This document shows, in pieces, positions 35,801-45,870 of a stretch of 54,681 nt of DNA. The number at the start of each line of letters is the position of its first letter. The first letter of the stretch is position 1. This DNA is from a virus, in IMG/VR virus record IMGVR_UViG_3300034022_000682, positions 1 through 54,681 of that record; one strand, written 5' to 3'. The position numbers and the translations under genes were made by a program. Below the pieces are notes generated by a model. That model saw only the letters and a list, made by a program, of their open reading frames with translations, was not told the origin of the DNA and made no database searches.

Positions 35801-36612
35801 GAAATATATCTGGAGATTTTACTAAAGATAAAATAGATGTATGTAGTGTATCTACTATAGGTGCTGCAAATTATAATAATGGTTTATACATCCATAAGGA
35901 TCATCCAGATTTACAAAACTTATATACAGATTTACAAAGTATTGCAACAAACGATGCTGCAGTTACTGATACTGAACAACGAAGTAACGTTCAGGCTATA
36001 GTAAATAATGCTATTTATACAATGCCTATTACTGCAACCTATGCAACTGGAACTTCATTTATATATAGCGGTATAAATAATTTAATCGGAAACTCATTTG
36101 CAGTTTCAGCGATTGATTCAATTCAGTCTACTAAACAATTAGCATTCCAAAAAACATCTGGTTTAATTGCAGCTGGTGATAGAACATTTAAAATGTCTTT
36201 CGATGCAAATGATCAATATCTTTTAGGTGGTCGTTCTTGTGGAGCTTTCTTATTTTTATCGCCAATTAATTTAAACACATTAAGAGTAGAAGGTGATGCT
36301 AAACAAAGTAGAAAAGAAATTAAATCTGCAGTTGGTACACTAGACACTTCTAAATCGCTTTCGGTTGACATCATGTTCCAATATAGAATGACTGATTATT
36401 TTGGTAATGATTCATCTAGTGATATTGGTAGAGTTGGAGGTCAAGCTAAATTAACATTCCCTAATTTAACATATACTAAGAAAATTGGATTAGACATATT
36501 TGATAAATACGATCAACAATTTTCGTTTGATATTGAAGTATTTGCTAAGTACAGTCCAGCTGGTAAAAATCTAAATTCAATTAGAGCCGCTAAGTTGACT
36601 AGATTTGCCTAA
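32896..36612 (+). CDS. Large baseplate/tail protein with long coiled coil
   Basis: The 1238-residue protein starts 1 base after the previous stop. Residues about 416-498 form a long Lys/Glu coiled coil (ADKIKKLAADKVSVEEKIKKLDEIIVKKRAEI...). A probable fibronectin-III-like domain follows at about 505-665 (VQFIIQYRYLSTSGKASEVS...GELVEIRVKSVSEAGYP). The C-terminal third is beta-rich. The layout suggests an elongated trimeric protein linking baseplate and fibres (a gp10-like role), inferred only. Confidence 0.6.
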   Translation: MNTNNSISNSLKKLLEINANSLKTFERINEAITTDQQDVPLEIITTDGTKTVYVPSFGYMKRELERLDTNLKSLAGLGKGNTRIKLPDGTYQNIITSTLKSPANDITVFNRPVNFSTKPNYFFEDFLNPLLTTTINVGGQIPTNTEKILVKRILFDSSNAVTVDYFNTNFKNKENIDYATAIRDIAINSLTYTLDEDTRDLPYRNAQYTGKFDVLKINNSKREETVEGVTTKRGIKLYALDKLTYSDSTKAFAETETLKVGDELMIQGGLRNTRYKITRIDGSTNQVELLLVEGYESIKIGADQLGIYKNDDNNLNIQVNVGFNERLLVFIKAIDPDSKILAENWSPGIGFYSNELTLVQTDGSSIRLDDYYKAEVADFGRYINALKEDAIPPATQGITPDAPTLDLNNFKVVQINTHLTANDSADKIKKLAADKVSVEEKIKKLDEIIVKKRAEISTKKYESNIQKDKDKNELNSLITERTSETSLYNSIVNQIQSLASGSNTTKVTPKYRVRGFWAIPEPKKVADTVDQSVVQFIIQYRYLSTSGKASEVSQLPFTEGTRQKTAVFSNWNEMTTKARDRYRDTVSGKFAWQASLVEDAQEVNFNQLDISINEGELVEIRVKSVSEAGYPANPIYSDWSEAITIDFPIAEIDTTNVEALLMSNAAETAAVKISEELTSKGVFTHIDDSFSANEKYYAHSATSIASGFLSAEQKPISVYDKIAELEAQIASLKVTVEVEIGELLVKIMDEDGTVTVINNDTKNQIFAGYYTDEVASLTIKKGHIVTKTFKLLLENTKATKLELVSRLVGDRNLPAYRSTSAGSAIADSGFGVRLNDSGIADTDNKISSDNYYTSEGKYDLVPIQYQNIDATSITSYALLAEAPYQSAQRRGQFVYSRFMDIANQNPLYVTESLLSGALPNLTNYEYPLSYATFQGTAAGIQLIDPNGSGNSVDFIWTGTFGKGDTGVTGNISGDFTKDKIDVCSVSTIGAANYNNGLYIHKDHPDLQNLYTDLQSIATNDAAVTDTEQRSNVQAIVNNAIYTMPITATYATGTSFIYSGINNLIGNSFAVSAIDSIQSTKQLAFQKTSGLIAAGDRTFKMSFDANDQYLLGGRSCGAFLFLSPINLNTLRVEGDAKQSRKEIKSAVGTLDTSKSLSVDIMFQYRMTDYFGNDSSSDIGRVGGQAKLTFPNLTYTKKIGLDIFDKYDQQFSFDIEVFAKYSPAGKNLNSIRAAKLTRFA

Positions 36613-36621
36613 TGCTAACTA

Positions 36622-36674
36622 ATAAATCTTAGATATATAACAGAGACAGGAACTCTGTTTAATAAAAGATTTAT
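36622..36674 (+). promoter_or_regulatory. Late-type box within a nested inverted repeat
   Basis: GATATATAA (36632-36640) lies 47 bases (first G) before the ATG at 36679. It is enclosed by an outer inverted repeat, ATAAATCTT (36622-36630) with AAGATTTAT (36666-36674). An inner hairpin, AACAGAG (36639-36645) with CTCTGTT (36653-36659), has a 7-base loop. This gap is the whole intergenic region before the giant gene. Confidence 0.55.
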
Positions 36675-36678
36675 ATAA

Positions 36679-39600
36679 ATGGCATCAATTTCAATTAAGA
36701 CAATTCCATACGCAACTAGTGTTTTAGCATGTACTAATGGACCTGCTGCGAGTGGCACCCTAACATTATATTATAATGACACTACATTTCCAACATTTGG
36801 AATAAATGTTATTTTATATACAGATATTGCCATGTTATTGGTATTTAATGGTGGTGATACTTGGTATTATAAAGCGATTGGTACAGAGACTATTCAAGTT
36901 GATAGCAATGGTAAAATAACTGATATGGCTGTATGTGCAGCGCCAACTCCAGTAGTTACTGCAACACCAATAGTTACTGCAACACCAATAGTTACTGCAA
37001 CACCACTTCCACCAACAGCTACTGAAATTCCACCAACGGCTACACCAGTTCCTACTGTTGTACCGACGGCTACACCAATTCCACCAACGCCAAGTCCTAC
37101 ACCTGATAGTGTACCGATTGCGATAAGTGCTGCATATGGTGTTTCTTGGAATGGAACATTGACTATTACATTGACAGGTCTAGATGATCAGACTACTAAT
37201 TTATTTTATACTATTGTTGACCAACCTACTAAAGGTACATTGACTAGAGTCGGTGTTGCTGGTTCGGCAGTATATTCATATGTGCATACAGCATCTACAA
37301 TTGGATCTGATTCATTCACATTTACAGTAAAAGATGGAAATAATCAAACTTCTCCATCTGCTACTATAACAATTAATCCTGCAAATGCAGTTCCTGTGAT
37401 CGTAAATCCGGGTACAATATATGTAACGCAAAATAGTTTTTCTAATTTTAATATATCTGTTACCGATTCAGACGGAGACACTGTAACTTTATCTACTATA
37501 ACTAGTCCTATAAAAGGTGCTATAACAATAAATGGTCAAACTGGAAATACCATAAGTGTAAAATATACACCTAATTTGGGTATATTTGGTAATGATAGTT
37601 GGACTATAAGAGCTACTGATTCAAAGGGTGGACAATCTGTACCATTTACGGTTGCGTTTAGTATTATGTCAACGCCTAGGTTTCAGATGAATATTGGATC
37701 GTTTGGAAATGATCCAGATTCAATATGTTTTGCTGCTAAAAATAATTTAGCGTATGGTTCTACTTCTCAGGCAAATAACGTATCACAATTAGTAGCTCGT
37801 ATTAATGAGGTACCTGCTACACCGGGTACACCTGCAATACCTGCAATTCCAGGTGATTCTATTTATTACGATGAAAGTCTAGTTAACAAAGTGGTTCCAG
37901 CCAGTTCTATTATAAATTTAGTACCGGTGTCTGATAGCTCTGCATCTGTAATTTTAGGAATAGATCTTTCTGGTGAAATTATCAGCATTACTCCATGTGG
38001 TATTACGTCTACATCGTCTTCTGTAAATGTTAAGTATGCTACAAATTCCAGAGATTATTGTTCGGGTGATTATCAATACGTAACGCTATGGTATGAAGGT
38101 AGTGTGTCTAAAACTTTAAGTGACTTAGTTAATTACGACATACCTCTTTTTAGTAGCGAATATTATTCTAATTTATATACAAGTACAGGCAGTCAACTTG
38201 GTCAAATAGATAGCGGAATTTACAGTGCTTTAAATTCGACCAGTGTTTACTATAAACGATCTACTACAAATACATGGGGTAAATCAAGACCCTCTTCAGA
38301 TGATTTTGAATGGCTATGTGGTATATTACTTCCTAACGAGACTTTTGAATTAACTTCTATTTATAAAACTAATTTATCAGATCCTACTATAAATCAGTTT
38401 TGTGCTGGAACTGCAAGTTCAACCTCTTTATTTTATGTTAGACAAGAAGGTATGCGACCGTTTAGTGGTTTATTGGAGCTAGCCAAATCAAATACACCTA
38501 TTTATAAATCTAGTATTGGCGCTACGGTAGAAGATCCTGATGATTTATTTGAATCTAATATATTTGAAGATAACACCGGATATTTAATTTGGGAAAATCT
38601 AGGTGATGGAGTTAATTTTAAATGGTACGGTTATAATAATAATAAATTATTGGTATCAGGTGGTGCTATATCTACATATGGTGAGTGTGAAGATTACATC
38701 AAACCTGAAATAGTTACAAATGAGTTCATCACTAATGGAAATATAGAAAATGTATTTTACGGATTTTATTCATGTACTCCTGAAATTGAAGGACCTCAAG
38801 CTGGTAATAATGTTGAGACTTTATTTTGGCCTATATACATCATAGATGGATTGCATACTAATTATCCTGGAGATTCAGGTAGTTATATAAAAGATTTTGT
38901 AGATACTTTATCGTTTGGAAACGTCATATCTTCCAGCAGCTTCGATAGCTGTTTAGAATACAGCTTTAAAATTATTGCTGAAGACATTGATGAAGCTAAA
39001 TCTTTATTGTTGGCTGCAATTGCAGAAGAAACACAAGCGCTGTATGTCGCAAATTTAATACCTTCACCAGTTCCACAAAAGCGCCCAGTTGTTTCAAGTG
39101 GAACGCAAATTGGTTTAGGAAGTGAAGCTATTATACAAGTATACGGAGATACAAAACCATGTATTTCTAATGTTACTGGTTTAGTATTAGAAACTTATAC
39201 GTTTCCATTAATAGCTGATTATGAAACTATTAAAGCGGGTCCTAATTTTAGGACTCAAACTAATTATCAATTAGATAATGTTACAAAACCATTATTGAGA
39301 ACTAATCCAAAATTATCGGGTAATATTAAAATTGTTACAAGTTCAAATGGTTCTGTTTATTTAGAAAGTATTAATGCTTCTAAAGAATTGGCCGCTATAA
39401 AATATAAAAAGAATGTAGTTAATCCTAATGGTAACTATGCAAATGATGTTGCGAATTTCTTTAAAAATACTGGAACACCTTCTGATTTGATTTATTTAAC
39501 AAAAAGATCTGAATCTGATTTAACAGTATTAGGTTCTTATGATAAACAAATAGAAGAGGAATACCAATATGGTACAACATATAATTATTCTAAAAACTAT

Positions 39601-42600
39601 GATGAAAATTATAGAATTTTTGCACCTATATGGGCTGACAATAATATGCCAGATAATTTTGTAATTTTTAAAGTTAAAAATCCAACAGGTATCGATGCTG
39701 CGACAGTTAGTACTGATAACGTTTCAAGAATTCAAGAGATATTAAAAAATGCTGAAATAGTTAAAACATTTGATCTATCTAAAAAATCAGATTTAGGTAA
39801 GTACATTAGAAATCATGTACAACAAGAAACTTTTCCAAAGGCACCAATTACTGTTTCGTTTGGTAAAAATGACATGACTAGTTTTAATGGTATTGATATT
39901 AAGTCTGGTGAATTAACTAGTAAAGGTGAATACATTTACAAAGATTATGTTGAAGCTGACAAACCTCTTATTGAAGCCAATGATTTTATCACAGATGGTT
40001 TTAGAAGAAATGGTATGTTATGTGCTAACTTGTTAAACTTAGAGTTTTTGTTTGACGATGAAAGTTCAAGTGACTATAGCGTTAACAGATACTTTGGATT
40101 ATATGTTGATGCAATTGATTCTGGAATAGGTGAAATAAATTCTATAGATAATAATATTATTAAGTTTAGTAATGTTACTTCTTATGTTGATGCTAATAAT
40201 CCTATTACTGCAATTCCATCACATAAACAAATGTCTACTTCGCCTACATTAGGTTACGTGTCAATAAACGATATTTACTATAAGATTTCTAATTCAGGAC
40301 TTTATGATCCTAAACAATTAGAAGTTAAAATAGATGATACTACTGGAAATATACCGAGCACGATTGGAATATCTAACACTGGAAGATCGGTTGATTTAAT
40401 CAAGACCGATGAAAGAGGTTATGACTTTGTTAAAATGTCAATCATAGATGTCCCAGATAGTAGCGATGCAATTGCTGTTGTAAGTTCAAGAGAAGAATCT
40501 TACAAGTTTACATTTGTAAAACATACACCAGGTGAAAATATTAGCATTAATATTGAAGATTCTACTGGACCATATCAATTTACGTTTACTACTGGTTCTA
40601 CTTTCAATTTAACAATACTTAATATGTTAAACGCTTGGAACAATTTTACTTTTTTAAATAATCCAACTAATCCGATATTAGAATTAAATATTGATGCAGT
40701 TAAAAAATCATTTGTTATTACTGAGATAAAAACAAATTTAGGTGATCTTAACATGTATGTTTCTGGAGCAATTAGTTCTATCATAAGAGTTGATCAAATT
40801 CAAACAAACATAAATATTCAAAACAGAACATATTCTGCTAATTATACTTTACCGAAAGGAACATATAGTGGAAAATTCTTTTCTAGTCAAGGTAAATTAG
40901 GTGATATTGCTTCTGCTTTAGCAAGTGCTATACATGCTGATGATAGTGCATTAGATGCATTTAATATTGGATCTGATATTTGGATTAAGTCTAGAATTCC
41001 AGGTTATAAATTATTGCAATATACAGTTTTGGTTAATAAATCAAATGTTATTGATTTTGTAAAAGTTAACAATAGAGATACTGATAATATTCTAAAATTA
41101 AGAGATGGAGCTAATACAGTATTGTTTAAGTGGGATGCATATTATTTAACTGGTGGTAATTCTACTGGCAAATCCATCTTTATTAACAATACGACTATTA
41201 GCGAAATTTCTATAGGAGATTATCTAGAAACTAGACATGCCAATGAATTTAATAGAGTGTTGGATATTGTTGAAGATATAACTGTTCCTAATTCTACTAG
41301 ATCTAAATTAATAATGCAATTAAAGTCAGATACACCTGACGGTGAAGCTAGAGTATTTAATGAAAACATAGTTAAAATTGGACTATTCTCAGCGTATGAC
41401 ATATATGACATGAATTTTGATTTTTACGATACTTCTAATTCTGATCTAAAAGAACTAGATTATGAAACTAGAACTAACTTAAATTACGAACCATATGAAA
41501 ATGCTATAGCAAAAATTGATCCTATTACTGGTGAATTTAATACTAAGTTAGATGCTAATGATATATTTGATGATAGTTTTGCATTAGATCCTATAAACTA
41601 TTTCTCAAATCTTTCTGAAATATTATCGGAAGAAACTGTAGTAGAAATAGCTGGTCAGAATATTACAAGTGAGTTTGATAGATTAAAAGAAAACGAACTT
41701 AAAGAATTTGCTATAAACTCAAGAGTGGTTCCTAATATTAATAAGTGGGTTTTAAAAGATTCATTGACGGTAAGAGATCAACCTTATTATTTAAATACTA
41801 ATGAGGCTTTTGGTAGAACTAATTTCTCACCAGATTTAGGTGCTACTAAACGTAATAGAAATGATATGACTCATGAATGGTTTTATATGGATAAAAAACC
41901 AAAGTATTTAAGATATGACGAATTAAATGATACGTTTTCATATGTTAATTTTATTGAAGACTTTGAATTAACTGCTGATTTATTTAAGAGCACTAAGAAC
42001 AATTATTTTGATAAGTTCATGATAACCGAAGGTTTTGAAAAGAACCTGGATGCAAATGATATAACGAGTATTTATAATAAGTTTGGTGAATTCACTAGAA
42101 GCTATTTAAATCCAGATGATGTAAACAATACTTTCTTTAAAACAAATCTAAAGAAAAAATATACATTAATCGACGGCGGTGATACTAGTGCTTTTGCTAG
42201 TACTATATTTAAGGGATTAAAAGTTGTTCTTAAAAATAGAAAAGAATTTACAGAAAAAGTTGCATTAGACTTTGTACCTACAAGTGAATTTAATGGATAC
42301 AAATTTAGTATTTTATTGAAGACTAATACTGATGTGAAAACTAATAGTGTTGATTTTGAAGTAATTCAAAATAAGAAATTTAAATTTGTAATATTCTTTA
42401 TTAACTTAAACATAAGTGATTATTGGATTAAGGGAAATATGAATAGAAAACTACTTTATGAATTAAACCATAAAATAGTATACGATCATACAATAGAAGA
42501 CTATAATTATGCTAACACTTCTTTTAGTGGTGCATTAAGTTGGAATACTGCGGATTTTACTGGAAGTACACCATTTGTTGTTGAAGGTATTAATCATTTT

Positions 42601-44181
42601 GATGGATCTGTTCCTAATTTTGAGAATGATATTTTAATAGGTGAAAATGGATTATTTGGAGAAGTATTAATGGACATTTATCCGGAAACTCCTGGTAATA
42701 CAATGTATAAATTTTCAATTTATTCAATTCAAGATACTAACACTATGTTTGTTGTTTCAAAGCCAGTTAATGTTAATGATCCAAATGATATATTAGATGT
42801 TACATATTTGCCTAATTATACTCAAAGAAAAATTAAGTATTATTACACAAATGGAGGTGGTCATATTCACAAGACTCTTTTAGAGAAAATATCTATAAAC
42901 AAGGTTGCTGATATGATTAATTTAAATGATGATAGTGTTACATATACTACAGTTGAAGAAGATGGAACTGTAAATAATAATAGATTTACTGTCAACTTCG
43001 ATGATGGTAATGAAATAATTAAATACGCAACTATTTCTATTGAGGAAGATAACGATAAACCTAAAAGTTATAAATTATTTAAAGGTATTATTGGTTATAA
43101 TCTTGTTAGATCTGATGAGGCGTCATACTATCCATTCTTAGTTAGACATAATGGTGCATACACTGTTGATTTTACACCAGTGATAACATTTACCGATATG
43201 TACACTCATTTTAAATCTAATAGAATTCAGGCGAGTGCAGATCAAAGAGAAACTGGATTAGAGCCTATATTATATAGGCATTCGTTAACTGATGGATATG
43301 AATTAACTACGGCTAAATCATATTATGAAAGATATAATAGATGCGGTACTGCATTTAATGTAGGATTTATACAAGATGATGGTACGCATGATAAATATTT
43401 CGGTGTTATTAAAAACCATTTTTATCACAAGGTTAATGAAATAAATCCAACTGGTATTACAAAGCTTTCGGAGTCATCTGATAAACTTCCGTTGTACCCA
43501 TTAATTGATGAAGTTGCTATTTCTAAAAAAGATGTAAACGTATTTAGATCTTCATGGGATGCTGGTTATTATACAAGAGCTTTTTCTGGTGGAAAATCAG
43601 AAGACATTCCTGGAACATTAGATAACACTGAAGAAAGATCTTATCTTGCATCTACAGTAATGAAGGTTAAAGATAATTACGATCTTATTTCGTTTAAATA
43701 TCAGTCTATAAATAGCAAAGAAAAGTTAGATGAAATATTAAGTAACTCTATAAATGAGGCAGAAGTGTTAATGTTCGAAGATGAGAATGAAATTGTTGCT
43801 GATTTTTATATTACTGATATTACTACTAGATTATTAAAAGAAGACGGAGTATTAACTGGAATTCAAAACTATGTAAGTGTTCAAAATTCAGCAGGTGATA
43901 AAACAACATTGTCTGATGATGCTGATTTTTATATAAGTAAAAATATCATCGAACAGTTTGTTGTTGATTCTGTAAAACTGTACACTAAAAGATTCAAAGG
44001 GGCTGCATCAAGTATAGTTAGTTCTAATGATATTAATTTAATTGGTGATGGAGGATTTTCCCCTGATAATAATTTCACTTATAAACCTCATAAGCAAACG
44101 CCTATGAATTTTAGGTTGATATATAATAAAAGATTAGGATATTCTTACGACATTAAACCTATGATAAAAATAAAGTCATAA
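36679..44181 (+). CDS. Giant 2500-residue tail adhesin/structural protein
   Basis: A small N-terminal domain (1-88) is followed by a Thr/Pro/Ala linker of repeating TATPxxP units (about 89-144). Two tandem cadherin-like or Ig-like domains come next (about 145-332; SDSFTFTVKDGN and GNDSWTIRATDSKGG). About 2150 further residues contain DENYRIFAPIWADNNMPDNFVIFKVKNP near 980 and many beta-rich stretches. No transmembrane segment is seen. This looks like a modular virion protein, with an adhesive front end fused to a long structural body. No enzyme motif was recognised. A recombined adhesin fused to a conserved baseplate protein is an alternative reading. Confidence 0.65.
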   Translation: MASISIKTIPYATSVLACTNGPAASGTLTLYYNDTTFPTFGINVILYTDIAMLLVFNGGDTWYYKAIGTETIQVDSNGKITDMAVCAAPTPVVTATPIVTATPIVTATPLPPTATEIPPTATPVPTVVPTATPIPPTPSPTPDSVPIAISAAYGVSWNGTLTITLTGLDDQTTNLFYTIVDQPTKGTLTRVGVAGSAVYSYVHTASTIGSDSFTFTVKDGNNQTSPSATITINPANAVPVIVNPGTIYVTQNSFSNFNISVTDSDGDTVTLSTITSPIKGAITINGQTGNTISVKYTPNLGIFGNDSWTIRATDSKGGQSVPFTVAFSIMSTPRFQMNIGSFGNDPDSICFAAKNNLAYGSTSQANNVSQLVARINEVPATPGTPAIPAIPGDSIYYDESLVNKVVPASSIINLVPVSDSSASVILGIDLSGEIISITPCGITSTSSSVNVKYATNSRDYCSGDYQYVTLWYEGSVSKTLSDLVNYDIPLFSSEYYSNLYTSTGSQLGQIDSGIYSALNSTSVYYKRSTTNTWGKSRPSSDDFEWLCGILLPNETFELTSIYKTNLSDPTINQFCAGTASSTSLFYVRQEGMRPFSGLLELAKSNTPIYKSSIGATVEDPDDLFESNIFEDNTGYLIWENLGDGVNFKWYGYNNNKLLVSGGAISTYGECEDYIKPEIVTNEFITNGNIENVFYGFYSCTPEIEGPQAGNNVETLFWPIYIIDGLHTNYPGDSGSYIKDFVDTLSFGNVISSSSFDSCLEYSFKIIAEDIDEAKSLLLAAIAEETQALYVANLIPSPVPQKRPVVSSGTQIGLGSEAIIQVYGDTKPCISNVTGLVLETYTFPLIADYETIKAGPNFRTQTNYQLDNVTKPLLRTNPKLSGNIKIVTSSNGSVYLESINASKELAAIKYKKNVVNPNGNYANDVANFFKNTGTPSDLIYLTKRSESDLTVLGSYDKQIEEEYQYGTTYNYSKNYDENYRIFAPIWADNNMPDNFVIFKVKNPTGIDAATVSTDNVSRIQEILKNAEIVKTFDLSKKSDLGKYIRNHVQQETFPKAPITVSFGKNDMTSFNGIDIKSGELTSKGEYIYKDYVEADKPLIEANDFITDGFRRNGMLCANLLNLEFLFDDESSSDYSVNRYFGLYVDAIDSGIGEINSIDNNIIKFSNVTSYVDANNPITAIPSHKQMSTSPTLGYVSINDIYYKISNSGLYDPKQLEVKIDDTTGNIPSTIGISNTGRSVDLIKTDERGYDFVKMSIIDVPDSSDAIAVVSSREESYKFTFVKHTPGENISINIEDSTGPYQFTFTTGSTFNLTILNMLNAWNNFTFLNNPTNPILELNIDAVKKSFVITEIKTNLGDLNMYVSGAISSIIRVDQIQTNINIQNRTYSANYTLPKGTYSGKFFSSQGKLGDIASALASAIHADDSALDAFNIGSDIWIKSRIPGYKLLQYTVLVNKSNVIDFVKVNNRDTDNILKLRDGANTVLFKWDAYYLTGGNSTGKSIFINNTTISEISIGDYLETRHANEFNRVLDIVEDITVPNSTRSKLIMQLKSDTPDGEARVFNENIVKIGLFSAYDIYDMNFDFYDTSNSDLKELDYETRTNLNYEPYENAIAKIDPITGEFNTKLDANDIFDDSFALDPINYFSNLSEILSEETVVEIAGQNITSEFDRLKENELKEFAINSRVVPNINKWVLKDSLTVRDQPYYLNTNEAFGRTNFSPDLGATKRNRNDMTHEWFYMDKKPKYLRYDELNDTFSYVNFIEDFELTADLFKSTKNNYFDKFMITEGFEKNLDANDITSIYNKFGEFTRSYLNPDDVNNTFFKTNLKKKYTLIDGGDTSAFASTIFKGLKVVLKNRKEFTEKVALDFVPTSEFNGYKFSILLKTNTDVKTNSVDFEVIQNKKFKFVIFFINLNISDYWIKGNMNRKLLYELNHKIVYDHTIEDYNYANTSFSGALSWNTADFTGSTPFVVEGINHFDGSVPNFENDILIGENGLFGEVLMDIYPETPGNTMYKFSIYSIQDTNTMFVVSKPVNVNDPNDILDVTYLPNYTQRKIKYYYTNGGGHIHKTLLEKISINKVADMINLNDDSVTYTTVEEDGTVNNNRFTVNFDDGNEIIKYATISIEEDNDKPKSYKLFKGIIGYNLVRSDEASYYPFLVRHNGAYTVDFTPVITFTDMYTHFKSNRIQASADQRETGLEPILYRHSLTDGYELTTAKSYYERYNRCGTAFNVGFIQDDGTHDKYFGVIKNHFYHKVNEINPTGITKLSESSDKLPLYPLIDEVAISKKDVNVFRSSWDAGYYTRAFSGGKSEDIPGTLDNTEERSYLASTVMKVKDNYDLISFKYQSINSKEKLDEILSNSINEAEVLMFEDENEIVADFYITDITTRLLKEDGVLTGIQNYVSVQNSAGDKTTLSDDADFYISKNIIEQFVVDSVKLYTKRFKGAASSIVSSNDINLIGDGGFSPDNNFTYKPHKQTPMNFRLIYNKRLGYSYDIKPMIKIKS
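36961..36996 (+). repeat. 18-bp tandem repeat encoding the TATP linker
   Basis: GCAACACCAATAGTTACT occurs twice in direct succession (36961-36978, 36979-36996), with a degenerate copy before it and a partial copy after it. It codes for ATPIVT units. Closely related tracts occur in the genes at 44183 and 45871. Confidence 0.8.
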
Positions 44182-44182
44182 A

Positions 44183-45826
44183 ATGGCAATTAACATTCAA
44201 GAGATATTACACCCAAGCGATTCGGACTCTATAAAGTTTGAGAAAATCAATTATAACTTTGATCAAATTTTAGCGAATGGTGGTGGGCCAATTGGACCAA
44301 AAGGTCAAAAAGGTGATCAAGGTCTACAAGGAACTACTGGTCAAAAAGGTCAAAAAGGTGAAACAGGACCTATTGGTTTAAAAGGTGTTTCCGGAGCTAC
44401 TGATAGTCCATGGTACAAAGTTAATGTCGATACAAATAATGATGGTCAAAATGAAGTTAGTATTTTAAAACCTAAAATTGGATCAGATTCAAATATGCCT
44501 ATTATTTGGTTAGGTGATGATGATTTTGTTGAAGATGTAACTGATGGTGATATTTCTACTAATGCTAGATTATCAATTGCCAAAGATACTACCTTTGAAA
44601 ATTATATTAAATTATATCATGCTATCGATAAAGCGCTTGTAATGACAAGTAATGCTGATGGTATATTTTCTAAATTTAATTGGCAAAATGCATTTGGTAG
44701 TTCAAATATAGAGTTTGGAGCTACTACAGATAAAATTACATTCCTAGCAAATAATTATGCATTTTCAGCCAGTGGTGTTGGAATGAATTTAAAGTCAATT
44801 GGTAATACAAATATCAAACTCAGTAGCACTGGTTTTGGAATTTTAGATGTAGACATGAATGCTGAATTTAAGGGTTATTTAAGATTGCCTGCTGGTACTA
44901 CAGGTCAAAGACCTTCTGTACCTCAATTAGGCATGATTAGATTTAATACCGATTTAGATATTGTTGAAGCTTATTATAATAATGGTGGAACTCCTGAATG
45001 GAGAGAATTATGTACTGATTGTGGAACACCTGTTGGTGACAGCATCGGTATTTCGGGTGGAGATATAAATGCTAATGCTGATGGATCTCCAGCAACTGAT
45101 ACAATTGAAATTACAGGTGGAGATATAAATGCTAATGCTGATGGATCACCATATTCTGCAGTAAGCGCAACATTAAGTGCAGTTGGATCTACTTCACTTA
45201 CAGCAACTTATAATATTCCAACAACGCTGTATTTAAATTATACAATTGCACCTACATCATCTGATCCAGGATCTTCTAACGTATTTGTTAATACTCCTGG
45301 ATTAACTATCACTCCTGAACCTTCTAGTAATAGAATAAAAGTTGTGACAAGCGTTGATGTTGTTGGTAAAACTTGGAACGTAACAGTTAAACATCCGTTA
45401 GATTCGAATGTTATGGTAGTTTGGAATATATCATTAGTAAGTGCTGCAACGCCAACTGCAACACCAGTTGTGCCAACTGCTACACCAGTTCCAGCTCCGA
45501 CTGCAACCCCTATCCCAGCTGCAACTGCAACAATAACTAATGTGGTACATGTTGTTGATGATACTGCTAGCGTTGTTTTCAACTTAAGTGATACTGTTAA
45601 TTGCTCGGCAGTTACAGTTCAATATGGTTCTAATCCAACTGGACCGTGGACAGGTGCTACATCGGGATGTTCATCACCTCGTTCAGTAAATATTTTTGGT
45701 GCATGTGGTAATACATATTACTTTAGAGTTGTTGAAACTAGAAGTGGTTTAACTGATGTTATATCTAATGTATATCAATTCACATATCCAGATTGCGGTG
45801 GAGGTGGAGGTGGATCACCTTCATAA
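44183..45826 (+). CDS. Collagen-like tail fibre with TATP linker and FN3-like tip
   Basis: The 547-residue protein begins with an INIQEILHPSDSDSIKFEKINYNF motif (3-26) shared in pattern with the gene at 30371. A Gly-X-Y segment follows (GPKGQKGDQGLQGTTGQKGQ, about 34-75). A tail-fibre core includes GTTGQRPSVPQLGMIRFNTDLDIVEAYYN, then a duplicated GGDINANADGSP segment, an Ig-like domain, a TATPVVPTATPVPAPTATP linker, and an FN3-like domain (CSAVTVQYGSNPTGPW..YYFRVVETRSG). It ends DCGGGGGGSPS. The collagen and fibre parts support a trimeric receptor-binding fibre. Confidence 0.75.
   Translation: MAINIQEILHPSDSDSIKFEKINYNFDQILANGGGPIGPKGQKGDQGLQGTTGQKGQKGETGPIGLKGVSGATDSPWYKVNVDTNNDGQNEVSILKPKIGSDSNMPIIWLGDDDFVEDVTDGDISTNARLSIAKDTTFENYIKLYHAIDKALVMTSNADGIFSKFNWQNAFGSSNIEFGATTDKITFLANNYAFSASGVGMNLKSIGNTNIKLSSTGFGILDVDMNAEFKGYLRLPAGTTGQRPSVPQLGMIRFNTDLDIVEAYYNNGGTPEWRELCTDCGTPVGDSIGISGGDINANADGSPATDTIEITGGDINANADGSPYSAVSATLSAVGSTSLTATYNIPTTLYLNYTIAPTSSDPGSSNVFVNTPGLTITPEPSSNRIKVVTSVDVVGKTWNVTVKHPLDSNVMVVWNISLVSAATPTATPVVPTATPVPAPTATPIPAATATITNVVHVVDDTASVVFNLSDTVNCSAVTVQYGSNPTGPWTGATSGCSSPRSVNIFGACGNTYYFRVVETRSGLTDVISNVYQFTYPDCGGGGGGSPS
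45056..45147 (+). repeat. 32-bp direct repeat, 60-bp spacing
   Basis: A 32-base sequence starting ggtggagatataaatgctaa is identical at 45056-45087 and 45116-45147, encoding GGDINANADGS twice in the fibre gene. It is an in-frame duplication of 20 codons. Confidence 0.85.
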
Positions 45827-45870
45827 TATTAAACTAAAATAAAATTAAAATAAATATAAAAACATAAATA

